From Pedobacter ginsengisoli (GTDB lineage Bacteria > Bacteroidota > Bacteroidia > Sphingobacteriales > Sphingobacteriaceae): a stretch of 64,000 bases of DNA. A program made the position numbers and the translations under genes. Below, in pieces: positions 17,037-25,010 of the stretch. The notes below the pieces were generated by a model that saw nothing but the letters and a program-made list of their open reading frames with translations, did no database searches and was not told the origin of the DNA. The stretch's first letter is position 1. Each line of letters starts with the position of its first letter. The stretch spans positions 434,001-498,000 of the forward strand of contig NZ_JASSYX010000001.1 in the NCBI RefSeq assembly GCF_030244015.1, read 5' to 3'.

Positions 17037-18536
17037 ATGGGTTTAAAAGCAGCATTGAGCAAGCCATTTGCTGCCTTGGTAGTCCGGGGCATCAACAAGT
17101 GGAAAATAAATGCAGTAGCAGCACAGGAGGAAACCCTTGCCGGACTTGTTGCCGGAGCAAAGAATACAGTTTTTGGCAGGGATCATGATTTTGCGGGCAT
17201 CCGTAATTATGAAGATTTTAAAAAGCGTGTCCCGGTTAGAGATTACGAGGCTTTGAGACCCTATATAGACCGGGTAGTAGATGGAGAACCTGATGTGATG
17301 TGGAAAGGTAAGCCGCAGTATTTTGCCAAAACTTCCGGGACTACCTCTGGTGTCAAATACATCCCGATCTCGAAAGCGTCTATGCCTGAGCATGTGAAAG
17401 CGGCAAGGAATGCCTTGCTTACCTATATCCATGAGACTGGTCATGCTGAGTTTGTGAACGGAAAGATGATTTTTTTGCAGGGCAGTCCTGTATTGAAGAA
17501 AAAGAACGGGATTAACGTGGGAAGGTTGTCTGGCATTGTCGCGCACCTGGTCCCGGGATATCTGCAAAAAAACCGCCTGCCATCTTATGAGACCAATTGC
17601 ATTGAAGACTGGGAGGAAAAGGTGGATGCAATCGTAGAGGAAACCTTTCATGAAGACATGACGCTGATCTCCGGGATACCGCCCTGGGTGCAGATGTATT
17701 TTGATAAGCTTTCCGGGAAATCGGGTGGTAAAAAGATCAAAGATATTTTTAAAAACTTTAACCTGTTTGTTTACGGCGGGGTCAATTATGAACCTTACCG
17801 TGCAAAAATAGAGGCCAGCATCGGCAAAAAGATAGCTACCATTGAAACTTATCCTGCATCCGAAGGCTTCATTGCTTATCAGGATACACAGACCGAAAAA
17901 AGCTTGCTGCTGCTGGTTAAAGCGGGGATGTTCTACGAGTTTATTCCTGCGGAAGATTTTTATAAGGAGAATCCCCAGCGGATAAGTCTGGCAGATGTCG
18001 AACTGGACAGGAACTACGCCCTGATCCTGAATACCAATGCTGGTCTGTGGGGCTACAGCATAGGGGACACCGTGAAGTTTGTGTCTAAGAATCCATATAA
18101 GATCCTGGTGACCGGAAGGATCAAACATTTTATATCGGCATTTGGAGAGCATGTGATCGGCGAGGAAGTAGAGCACGCGCTGCTGACTGTGGCCAATGAG
18201 GAGGGTGTCGGGATCACAGAATTTACCGTTGCGCCGCAAGTGGCCACTCCGCAAGGCGAACTCCCTTATCATGAGTGGTTTGTAGAGTTTTCGAATCCGC
18301 CGGCAGATTTGAAGGCTTTTAGTAAAAAAGTGGATAATGCCTTGCAGCAAAAGAATATTTACTATTTTGACCTCATAGAAGGGAAAATATTGCAGCCTCT
18401 GATCATTCGTTCGCTGAAAAAGGACGCTTTTGTGAGCTATATGCGTAGCCTGGGAAAGCTTGGCGGGCAAAATAAGGTGCCAAGGTTATCAAATGACAGA
18501 AAGATTGCAGACGAATTAAGTAGTTTTACAGATTGA
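17037..18536 (+). CDS. GH3-like acyl-adenylating protein
   Basis: 499 residues of the GH3 branch of the ANL adenylating superfamily, named after plant auxin-amino-acid ligases. The P-loop-like ATP motif FAKTSGTTSGVKYIPIS lies near residue 100. YPASEGF corresponds to the second ATP motif and VTGRIKHFISAFGEHV to the hinge region. Bacterial GH3 homologues are common in Bacteroidetes and have no settled substrate. Its stop codon overlaps the TTG start of dxr. Confidence 0.85.
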   Translation: MGLKAALSKPFAALVVRGINKWKINAVAAQEETLAGLVAGAKNTVFGRDHDFAGIRNYEDFKKRVPVRDYEALRPYIDRVVDGEPDVMWKGKPQYFAKTSGTTSGVKYIPISKASMPEHVKAARNALLTYIHETGHAEFVNGKMIFLQGSPVLKKKNGINVGRLSGIVAHLVPGYLQKNRLPSYETNCIEDWEEKVDAIVEETFHEDMTLISGIPPWVQMYFDKLSGKSGGKKIKDIFKNFNLFVYGGVNYEPYRAKIEASIGKKIATIETYPASEGFIAYQDTQTEKSLLLLVKAGMFYEFIPAEDFYKENPQRISLADVELDRNYALILNTNAGLWGYSIGDTVKFVSKNPYKILVTGRIKHFISAFGEHVIGEEVEHALLTVANEEGVGITEFTVAPQVATPQGELPYHEWFVEFSNPPADLKAFSKKVDNALQQKNIYYFDLIEGKILQPLIIRSLKKDAFVSYMRSLGKLGGQNKVPRLSNDRKIADELSSFTD

Positions 18537-19714
18537 AACATATATCAATATTAGGATCAACCGGTTCCGTAGGGACGCAGGCTTTGCAGGTTGTGGCTGC
18601 GAACCCTGCTTTGTACCGGGTTACTGCACTCAGTGCACAGTCAAATGCTACTTTACTGATCGAACAGGCGCTTCGCTTTAAACCAGGTACGGTAGTGATC
18701 TGTGATGAGACCAGGTATGCTGAAGTGAAATCAGCTTTATCTGGTTTGGCTATAAAGGTTTTAGCCGGAGAAGATGCCTTGTGCGAAGCAGCAGGTATCG
18801 ATGAAGCTGACCTTGTACTTACTGCTTTAATGGGTTCTGTGGGGTTGAGACCTACAATAGCCGCTATCGAGGCGGGTAAGGACATTGCACTTGCCAATAA
18901 AGAAACGCTGGTGGTGGCCGGTGACCTGATCACCTCCCTTGCGAAGGAACATGGGGTCAGGATCATTCCAGTGGACTCTGAACATTCTGCGATATTCCAG
19001 TGTTTGGCCGGAGAGGAAAACAATCCGATAGAAAAAATCTATCTGACTGCTTCCGGCGGGCCGTTCAGGGGTAAGGACCGTGCCTTTTTGGCTGGTGTAG
19101 GCCGTGCTGCGGCGCTGAAACATCCAAACTGGAACATGGGCCCCAAGATTACGATAGATTCGGCTTCGCTGATGAATAAGGGCCTGGAGGTAATAGAAGC
19201 CAAATGGCTTTTTGGCCTGGATCCGGACCAGATCGATGTGGTGGTACATCCGCAGTCAATCATTCACTCTATTGTGCAGTTTAATGACGGCTCTATGAAG
19301 GCCCAAATGGGCCTGCCGGATATGAAGCTGCCCATTCATTATGCCCTGGCTTATCCAAACAGAATATTAAGTAATTTCAAACGTTTTAGTTTCATTGACT
19401 ATCCGGAACTTACTTTTTCGCAGGCAGACAGAGAGTCGTTTAGAAATCTGGACCTGGCGTTTAAGGCATTGCGCATGGGCGGAAATATGCCTTGCATTAT
19501 CAATGCGGCAAATGAGGTGGTCGTCGATGCCTTTCTGAATGAGAAGATCGGGTTTTTGCAGATGAGCGATGTGATCCAGCAGTGTATGGAAGAGCTGGAG
19601 TTCATCGCAGAGGCGAACCTTAATAATTATTTAGAAACGGACAGGCATACACGTATATTTGCCGGCGAGCTGGTAACAAAACAAGTTTATCTTAATCAAA
19701 ATATAAAATATTAA
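18533..19714 (+). CDS. dxr: 1-deoxy-D-xylulose 5-phosphate reductoisomerase
   Basis: Second step of the MEP isoprenoid pathway: NADPH-dependent conversion of DXP to MEP. It has 393 residues. The N-terminal NADPH motif is ISILGSTGSVGTQAL. The metal and substrate residues are in IPVDSEHSAIFQCL and in TIDSASLMNKGLE, VVVHPQSIIHSIVQF. The start codon is TTG, overlapping the GH3 stop (TTGA at 18533-18536). rseP follows after 9 bp, a common pairing in bacterial genomes. Confidence 0.97.
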   Translation: MKHISILGSTGSVGTQALQVVAANPALYRVTALSAQSNATLLIEQALRFKPGTVVICDETRYAEVKSALSGLAIKVLAGEDALCEAAGIDEADLVLTALMGSVGLRPTIAAIEAGKDIALANKETLVVAGDLITSLAKEHGVRIIPVDSEHSAIFQCLAGEENNPIEKIYLTASGGPFRGKDRAFLAGVGRAAALKHPNWNMGPKITIDSASLMNKGLEVIEAKWLFGLDPDQIDVVVHPQSIIHSIVQFNDGSMKAQMGLPDMKLPIHYALAYPNRILSNFKRFSFIDYPELTFSQADRESFRNLDLAFKALRMGGNMPCIINAANEVVVDAFLNEKIGFLQMSDVIQQCMEELEFIAEANLNNYLETDRHTRIFAGELVTKQVYLNQNIKY

Positions 19715-19723
19715 AATCTATAT

Positions 19724-21052
19724 ATGAGCGGACTGATTATGGCGGCCCAGTTACTTCTGGGATTATCGATACTGGTAATTTTACATGAGTTGGGGCATTT
19801 TTTGGCAGCGCGTGCCTTTGGTATTAAAGTAGAGAAGTTTTATCTGTTCTTTGATGCATGGGGCGTTAAGCTGTTTAGTTTTAAAAGAGGAGATTGTGAA
19901 TATGGTATAGGCTGGCTGCCGCTTGGGGGTTATGTAAAAATCGCCGGGATGATCGATGAGTCCATGGATACTGAACAAATGGCACAGCCGGCACAGCCCT
20001 GGGAGTTCAGGTCTAAACCAGCCTGGCAGCGTCTGATCGTAATGCTGGGTGGTGTAATTGTAAATATTGTGGTCGGGATATTCATTTTTTGGATGCTTAC
20101 CTTTAAATATGGTGAGACTTTTATCCCGAACAGTTCGGTACAGGGGATCAACCCTGGTATCATAGGCAAGGAAATAGGCCTGAAGAAAGGAGATAAGGTT
20201 GTTGCGGTGAACGGTAAAAAAGTGATCCAGTTTGATGAACTGATCAGCTCTAAAGTTTTGCTGGGCAATACAACGCTGACCGTTATGCGTGAGGGTAAGG
20301 CTTTGGACATCAAAGTTCCGGATAATATACTAAACAAAGTTTCTGACCTGGGTATTGAAGAGTTTATCAGCAGAATGCCGTTGGAGACATCTACAATAGA
20401 CAGTGTGGCACCGGGAAGGGCAGCTTTTAAGGCTGGACTGAGGGCTGGTGACCTGGTGACGGCGATTGACGGAATACCTGTTAAATTTGATGCTGATGTA
20501 CGTGACCTGATTCCAAAATATAAGGGAAAGACAGTAAATATAGATGTAAACCGCGGAATGGAACATTTGGCACTTAACATTCCTGTGGATACTGCTGGAA
20601 CGATCGGTGTAGCTTTCAGACCGAATGAGCTAAAGGAAGAAACCATCCACTTTGGGTTTTTTGAATCTTTTCCTGTTGGGGTAAACCAGGCCTGGAAGGT
20701 ATTTAGCGACAATGGCAAAGGAATCTGGAAGGTGCTGACAGGTAAAATTAAGGCCAATAAGGCGTTTTCCGGTCCGGTGGAGATTGCACGTAAAGTTTAC
20801 GGGGGTGTGTGGATCTGGGAGAGATTCTGGGCATCTACGGGTTTTATATCCATTGCGCTTGCGTTTATGAATTTGCTGCCTATTCCGGCTCTTGATGGCG
20901 GGCATGTTGTTTTTCTCATTATCGAGATGATCAAAGGCAAGCCGATGGGCGACAAATTTATGGAGCGTGCACAGATCGTCGGATTTGTATTGCTGCTGTC
21001 GCTGATGGTCTTCGTGCTGGGCAACGACATTTTCAAGGCGGTAATGCATTAG
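19724..21052 (+). CDS. rseP: RIP metalloprotease RseP (site-2 protease)
   Basis: Zinc protease of the inner membrane that cleaves anti-sigma factors and signal-peptide remnants within the bilayer. It has 442 residues. The zinc motif HELGH lies at residues 21-25 in the first helix. Two PDZ-like regions follow (about 130-290), and the third zinc ligand motif PIPALDGGHVVF lies near residue 385. An alternative start at the second Met (19739) is possible. Confidence 0.95.
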   Translation: MSGLIMAAQLLLGLSILVILHELGHFLAARAFGIKVEKFYLFFDAWGVKLFSFKRGDCEYGIGWLPLGGYVKIAGMIDESMDTEQMAQPAQPWEFRSKPAWQRLIVMLGGVIVNIVVGIFIFWMLTFKYGETFIPNSSVQGINPGIIGKEIGLKKGDKVVAVNGKKVIQFDELISSKVLLGNTTLTVMREGKALDIKVPDNILNKVSDLGIEEFISRMPLETSTIDSVAPGRAAFKAGLRAGDLVTAIDGIPVKFDADVRDLIPKYKGKTVNIDVNRGMEHLALNIPVDTAGTIGVAFRPNELKEETIHFGFFESFPVGVNQAWKVFSDNGKGIWKVLTGKIKANKAFSGPVEIARKVYGGVWIWERFWASTGFISIALAFMNLLPIPALDGGHVVFLIIEMIKGKPMGDKFMERAQIVGFVLLLSLMVFVLGNDIFKAVMH

Positions 21053-21061
21053 TGGCCTCAG

Positions 21062-21592
21062 ATGACTGATTATTTCGAGTTTTATGGTTTACCGGTCAGC
21101 TTCAATCCTGATCAGGTACTTGTAAAAAAGAAATTTTACGAGTTCAGTAAACGGTACCATCCTGATTTTTTCATCAATGAAAGTGACGAAAAACAGGCTG
21201 AGGTACTGGAGATGAGCACGGTCAACAACAAGGCTTACCAGGTGCTTTCTGATCCGCAGAGGCGGCTGCATTATATCCTTGAATTAAAAGAGGTCCTGAC
21301 AGAGGGGGAGAACTATGTTTTGCCCCAAAGCTTTTTGATGGAGATGATGGAGGTGAACGAAGTGCTGATGGATATGCAGTTTGATCCCGATGCAGAAAAA
21401 CTGGCAGCTTTAAAGAATGAGGTGGCAGGGATAGAAAAGGCGATCTCAGATGAAATTATTGCTTTAACTTCAGATTTTGATGTGAAATCTGAGGCGGAGC
21501 AAATTAAATCACTGGCTGCGGTAAAGGATCTTTATTATCGCAATAAGTATTTACTTAGAATAAAAGACAGTATAAAAGCTGCATCTAAATAG
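21062..21592 (+). CDS. hscB: HscB-like co-chaperone for Fe-S cluster assembly
   Basis: 176 residues. The N-terminal J domain contains YHPDF, the HPD tripeptide that stimulates Hsp70 ATPase. The C-terminal half is helical, as in HscB, which delivers IscU-bound clusters to HscA. The N-terminus MTDYFEFYGLPVSFNPDQ is typical of HscB rather than DnaJ. No hscA or iscU neighbour is present; it follows rseP after 9 bp. Confidence 0.85.
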   Translation: MTDYFEFYGLPVSFNPDQVLVKKKFYEFSKRYHPDFFINESDEKQAEVLEMSTVNNKAYQVLSDPQRRLHYILELKEVLTEGENYVLPQSFLMEMMEVNEVLMDMQFDPDAEKLAALKNEVAGIEKAISDEIIALTSDFDVKSEAEQIKSLAAVKDLYYRNKYLLRIKDSIKAASK

Positions 21593-21617
21593 GGCTGCGG
21601 CCCGTAATGAGTAGGAT

Positions 21618-22178
21618 ATGATCGAGGTTCTAAAACAACCCTGGCCCTGGTATGTATCAGGACTCGCCATCAGCGCAATAATGCTGGTACTGATTTTCTT
21701 TGGTAAGTCTTTTGGGTTTTCTTCTAACCTGCGTACGATCTGCAGCATGATGGGTGCAGGTAAGCGTGTCAGGTTTTTTGACTTTGACTGGAAAGCCCAG
21801 CGCTGGAACCTGATGTTTCTGGTTGGCGCTGTGGCCGGTGGGTTCATCTCTTCCCATTGGCTTGGTTCCGGGGCGCCATTGACACTTTCGGAGGCTACTG
21901 TTAACGATCTTGGAAAGCTCGGAATCGCTTTTGACGGACAAACCGTTCCTTTGCAGCTGTTCAACTGGGAATATGTATTTACCCTGAAAGGGCTCTTTAT
22001 ATTTCTGGGCGGTGGTTTTCTGGTAGGTTTTGGTACCCGGTATGCCGGAGGCTGCACTTCTGGTCATGCGATCAGTGGTTTGTCAAACCTGCAATTGCCT
22101 TCTCTGATTGCGGTGATTGGATTTTTTATAGGCGGACTGGTCATGACGCATCTTATCTTCCCACTTTTATTTACCTGA
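21618..22178 (+). CDS. YeeE/YedE family membrane transporter, first half
   Basis: 186 residues, membrane protein. It carries the family signature TRYAGGCTSGHAISGLSNL with its conserved Cys. Members move thiosulfate or related sulfur species into the cell; in many bacteria the function is split between two adjacent genes. The partner follows after 2 bp. About five transmembrane segments are visible. Confidence 0.85.
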   Translation: MIEVLKQPWPWYVSGLAISAIMLVLIFFGKSFGFSSNLRTICSMMGAGKRVRFFDFDWKAQRWNLMFLVGAVAGGFISSHWLGSGAPLTLSEATVNDLGKLGIAFDGQTVPLQLFNWEYVFTLKGLFIFLGGGFLVGFGTRYAGGCTSGHAISGLSNLQLPSLIAVIGFFIGGLVMTHLIFPLLFT

Positions 22179-22180
22179 TC

Positions 22181-22597
22181 ATGCTGAAGACTTTTAAATA
22201 TATATTCACCGGGATCATATTCGGTATAGTAATGAGCAAATCTGAAGCAATCTCCTGGTACAGGATCCAGGAAATGTTCAGGTTTCAGTCTTTTCAGATG
22301 TTTGGGATCATTGGTACTGCGGTGATCACAGGTATTGTTGCGATTGCCCTGGTTAAAAGATTTGGCGCAAAGACGATCGGCGGCTCCCCAATTGTTTTCA
22401 CTGCGAAAGAAAAAGGCTGGCGAAAGTATTTGTTTGGGGGGATCATATTTGGTTTTGGCTGGGTGCTCACGGGTGCTTGCCCCGGGCCTATATTTGTCTT
22501 ACTCGGGCAAGGGTACCTGGTCATGGTCATCGTGATTATTGGTTCATTGGCCGGAACGTATGTTTATGGTGTGTGTAAGGATCGTTTGCCGCATTGA
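22181..22597 (+). CDS. YeeE/YedE-like membrane protein, second half (DUF6691-like)
   Basis: 138 residues, three to four transmembrane helices. It has the second conserved Cys motif FGWVLTGACPGPIFVLLGQG, the counterpart of GGCTSGH in the upstream gene. Together they should form a sulfur-compound channel of the TsuA or PmpAB type. It is the last gene of the run that begins at glycosyltransferase 14310. Confidence 0.85.
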   Translation: MLKTFKYIFTGIIFGIVMSKSEAISWYRIQEMFRFQSFQMFGIIGTAVITGIVAIALVKRFGAKTIGGSPIVFTAKEKGWRKYLFGGIIFGFGWVLTGACPGPIFVLLGQGYLVMVIVIIGSLAGTYVYGVCKDRLPH

Positions 22598-22699
22598 CAC
22601 AATCGACTTACTCAATGCGTTATGTGATTGTAAAAAAGCCAAATTGTTCTGTTTTGTAAAGGTGTTTAGTGTATTTTAGCGGCTGAATCAATTGTACAT

Positions 22700-22996
22700 A
22701 TGGATACATCAACTACTTTTAGAAAAATTGCTGTTGCAGAGGGGGTTTCTTATATTTTACTTGTTTTTGTAGCCATGCCACTGAAATATTGGGCCGGTAT
22801 TCCTGAAGCTGTAAAATATACCGGCTGGGCACATGGTATTTTATTTATGCTGTATATTGTCCTGCTGATCATGGCCTGGATGGAATATAAATGGGCCTTT
22901 AAAAAGACAGCGCTATTTGGGCTGGCTTCTCTGGTGCCTTTTGCACCGTTTTGGGTGGATAAAAAGCTTAAAGAAGATAATTCAAATAAATCTTGA
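22700..22996 (+). CDS. DUF3817 family membrane protein
   Basis: 98 residues with three hydrophobic helices. The family hallmarks are present: AEGVSYILLVFVAMPLKYW at the start, the central GWAHGILFMLYIV, and the C-terminal LVPFAPFWVDKKL. Function is unknown; the family is often fused to or found near transporters. It has its own intergenic region of about 100 bp upstream. Confidence 0.85.
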   Translation: MDTSTTFRKIAVAEGVSYILLVFVAMPLKYWAGIPEAVKYTGWAHGILFMLYIVLLIMAWMEYKWAFKKTALFGLASLVPFAPFWVDKKLKEDNSNKS

Positions 22997-23023
22997 TAAT
23001 TATGGATGCAATTGATACATTTG
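22993..23023 (+). promoter_or_regulatory. Promoter of the tRNA-Leu gene
   Basis: TTG at 22993-22995 and TACATTTG at 23016-23023 are 20 nt apart. This matches the Bacteroidetes sigma pattern TTG-N19-21-TAnnTTTG. The predicted start near 23029 is 16 nt before the tRNA. Confidence 0.65.
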
Positions 23024-23044
23024 CATCCCGCTGATAAAGCAAAT

Positions 23045-23124
23045 GCCCAGCTGGCGGAATTGGTAGACGCGCTGGTCTCAAACACCTGTGGGAAACCGTG
23101 CCGGTTCGACTCCGGCGCTGGGTA
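23045..23124 (+). tRNA. tRNA-Leu (anticodon CAA)
   Basis: Class II tRNA. Acceptor GCCCAGC pairs with GCTGGGT (terminal G-U), discriminator A at 23124, CCA not encoded. The D arm reads GGCGGAATTGGTAGACGC, the anticodon loop CTCAAAC, and the T arm GCCGG-TTCGACT-CCGGC. A short variable arm (GGG-AAA-CC) lies between. The anticodon stem CTGGT/ACCTG has one U-U mismatch. Its 3' end forms the left attachment core of the prophage, which restores the gene exactly. Confidence 0.93.
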
Positions 23125-23125
23125 C
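23112..23125 (+). other. attL core (tRNA-Leu 3' end)
   Basis: The 14 bases CCGGCGCTGGGTAC occur here, in the T stem and acceptor of tRNA-Leu, and again at 60583-60596. Integrase lies about 190 bp inside. This is the usual signature of site-specific integration into a tRNA 3' end. Confidence 0.9.
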
Positions 23126-23156
23126 GACCCCTCTGACACACACAGAGGTTAAAAAT

Positions 23157-23193
23157 TAAAACAGCCTTAACCTTATGGATAAGGCTGTTTTTA
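23157..23193 (+). terminator. Rho-independent terminator just inside attL
   Basis: AACAGCCTTA pairs with TAAGGCTGTT around a short loop and is followed by a T run. It follows a weaker hairpin (CCTCTG/CAGAGG at about 23133-23151). It replaces the host terminator of tRNA-Leu that integration moved to 60628. Confidence 0.75.
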
Positions 23194-23310
23194 TCTCAAA
23201 TTAATTGGTATTTTTTGGTGTTTCGTTTCAACCTCGTTTAAACACGAAAAATTCGCATATCTATGCTGCCAATCAGCCACTGCCGAGTTTTTCTTAAATC
23301 AAAAAACTTT

Positions 23311-24516
23311 ATGGTAAGCTATTCCGTAAAACTCATTTGCAATAAGTCCAGAATCCAGTTAGATGGCACTGCATCCCTGTATTTAGTGGTGATCATCAAC
23401 CGGGTTGTAAAACATTTGCCTTTAAACCTTAAGTGGCCCGCTTCCCTGGTTGACAATAAAAAAGGCATTATAGAACCGAGAAAGAGAAATGACCCTGATT
23501 ATAATGACTACCAGCTAATTATTGATACGGAACTGAGTAAGGTTAACGAAATTTTTAAAATTTACCGCATTCAGGACAGAGTGCTGACCATGGAGTTATT
23601 CCTTGAGGATTTACAAAATATTGAGTGCAGGCGCGATTTCATCCCCTATATGGAAAAGAAGATTATGGAGAGGTATAAGTATAAGGAAATCGGGTTTAAG
23701 ACCAAAACAGCACACATCGGCACCTTACGGAGATTAAAAAAATTTCGGACAATCATACCACTTTATATCACGGACAGAAAGTTTTTGCAGCAATTCAAAG
23801 CAAGACTCATCCAAATATATAAAAATGATGCAGGTACGGTTTGGGGTAGGATAAAGGACGTAAAAACTTACCTTCATCTCGCTATTGCTGACGGGATGAC
23901 TGTAAACCCGGACTTTGAAAATTTTGTAAATACACCGCCATTACCTTCAATCACTTATTTGGAGGAAGAAGAAATAAACAAATTGCTTTCTCTTTATAAT
24001 TCTGGCCGTCTTGATGAACAGAGACAGAATGTCTTGCGGGCTTTCTTATTTTCTTGCTTTACTTCGCTCCGAATATCCGATGTACAACTCGCAGAATGGG
24101 GATGGGTAACTTTAAATAATGAATTGCAATTTATTCCCTATAAGAACCGGAGATTTAAAAGAGAGGTAACTATACCGCTATCCGCTATCGCTAAAAAATT
24201 CATTGAACGAAAAATAGGTAAGTTTTTTAGCCTCCCTACAGATCAGGAAATGAACCGCAGTCTAAAGGATATAGCCGCTTTAGATTGCGTAAATATTAAA
24301 AAAAACCTAACCTTTCACGTATCCAGGCATACCTTTGGCACTCATTATTATAAGCAAACAAAGGACGTAGTAACACTTCAAAAGATAATGGGACATTCTA
24401 AAATCACCACAACAATGATTTATGTTCACGTAAATGAACAGGACAAGCGAACCGGGATTGACATTATGAATGATTCATTTCTGAAAAACTCCGGATTTTT
24501 AAGACTTGTCAGATAG
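23311..24516 (+). CDS. int: Phage integrase, tyrosine recombinase
   Basis: Catalyses integration at tRNA-Leu, and excision with a partner. From ATG 23311 (MVSYSVKLICNKSRIQLDG) it has 401 residues. The frame opens at 23263, but the first 16 residues look unlike the family. The N-terminal arm-binding and core-binding domains have the layout of Bacteroidetes integrases. The catalytic set is complete: Arg254 (TSLRISDV), His336 and Arg339 (HVSRHTF), His362 (GHSKITTTM) and Tyr371 (IYVH). It is the only rightward gene at this end and converges on the late operon. Confidence 0.93.
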   Translation: MVSYSVKLICNKSRIQLDGTASLYLVVIINRVVKHLPLNLKWPASLVDNKKGIIEPRKRNDPDYNDYQLIIDTELSKVNEIFKIYRIQDRVLTMELFLEDLQNIECRRDFIPYMEKKIMERYKYKEIGFKTKTAHIGTLRRLKKFRTIIPLYITDRKFLQQFKARLIQIYKNDAGTVWGRIKDVKTYLHLAIADGMTVNPDFENFVNTPPLPSITYLEEEEINKLLSLYNSGRLDEQRQNVLRAFLFSCFTSLRISDVQLAEWGWVTLNNELQFIPYKNRRFKREVTIPLSAIAKKFIERKIGKFFSLPTDQEMNRSLKDIAALDCVNIKKNLTFHVSRHTFGTHYYKQTKDVVTLQKIMGHSKITTTMIYVHVNEQDKRTGIDIMNDSFLKNSGFLRLVR

Positions 24517-24527
24517 TATATTTTTTA

Positions 24528-24625
24528 TTGGATAGCTGGATAATTTCTGTGTTTTTTGGTGTAAATGGTTTCCGAGCAGCGACTTACATTATCCAACGCC
24601 GTTTATTGAATATCCAGCAATATCC
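24528..24625. repeat. GGATA-type repeats downstream of integrase
   Basis: GGATAGC at 24530 and GGATAAT at 24538 are tandem. Inverted copies ATTATCC at 24588 and ATATCC at 24610 and 24620 follow. The same unit forms the array at 49217-49477. Distribution beside int suggests binding sites for a recombination or replication protein (inference). Confidence 0.55.
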
Positions 24626-24646
24626 GTCATATTAATTTTTGTGCGG

Positions 24647-24949
24647 TTATTTTACAGTTATCTCACACCTCAAAGTCGAAGTTTCAGTTTCTACGGTCAA
24701 GGTTGTTTTGCCGCGATTTTCCGCTGTGAATAGCCCTGATGCACTCATCCTACCAATAGGGATATTGGAGCTATTTACTTCGAATTCAGAGATATTGTAT
24801 TGGGTTTTTCCCTTAGTAATGATAAACTGAAAAGTTTCTCTGATGGTTAGGCTGACTTCTGTTGCGTTCAATTTATAAGTTGCTTCTTCCTTTTTACAGG
24901 ATAAAAAAAGGCTCAACACGACAACAACCAATAGGATTAATTTCTTCAT
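24647..24949 (-). CDS. Prophage-encoded lipoprotein, Ig-like (BIG2-like)
   Basis: 100 residues. It starts with a clear lipoprotein signal (MKKLILLVVVVLSLFLSCKK, Cys18 as the lipid site). The mature part has the alternating pattern of a bacterial Ig-like 2 domain: LNATEVSLTIRETFQFII, then SGLFTAENRGKTTLTV. It lies between the tape measure gene and integrase, at the end of the late operon. Position and type suggest a lysogenic-conversion or superinfection-exclusion protein, but that is inference. Confidence 0.75.
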   Translation of the reverse strand: MKKLILLVVVVLSLFLSCKKEEATYKLNATEVSLTIRETFQFIITKGKTQYNISEFEVNSSNIPIGRMSASGLFTAENRGKTTLTVETETSTLRCEITVK

Positions 24950-25010
24950 CTTTTAATTTTATAGTGTTAAGTTATAAATAAAAGACAAATAAATTAAATC
25001 TTAGTAAAGG

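Noticed and set aside
17043..18470. 475-residue open frame on the minus strand
   Set aside because: It is fully antisense to the GH3-like gene, has no family motif, and is a codon-bias shadow.
19930..20757. 275-residue minus-strand frame
   Set aside because: Antisense to rseP, Ser/Pro-rich low-complexity composition, no motif.
23208..24567. Possible integrase arm sites TTTTTTGGTGT at both sides of int
   Set aside because: The T-rich string also occurs in coding sequence at about 57509 and 58136, so it is not specific.
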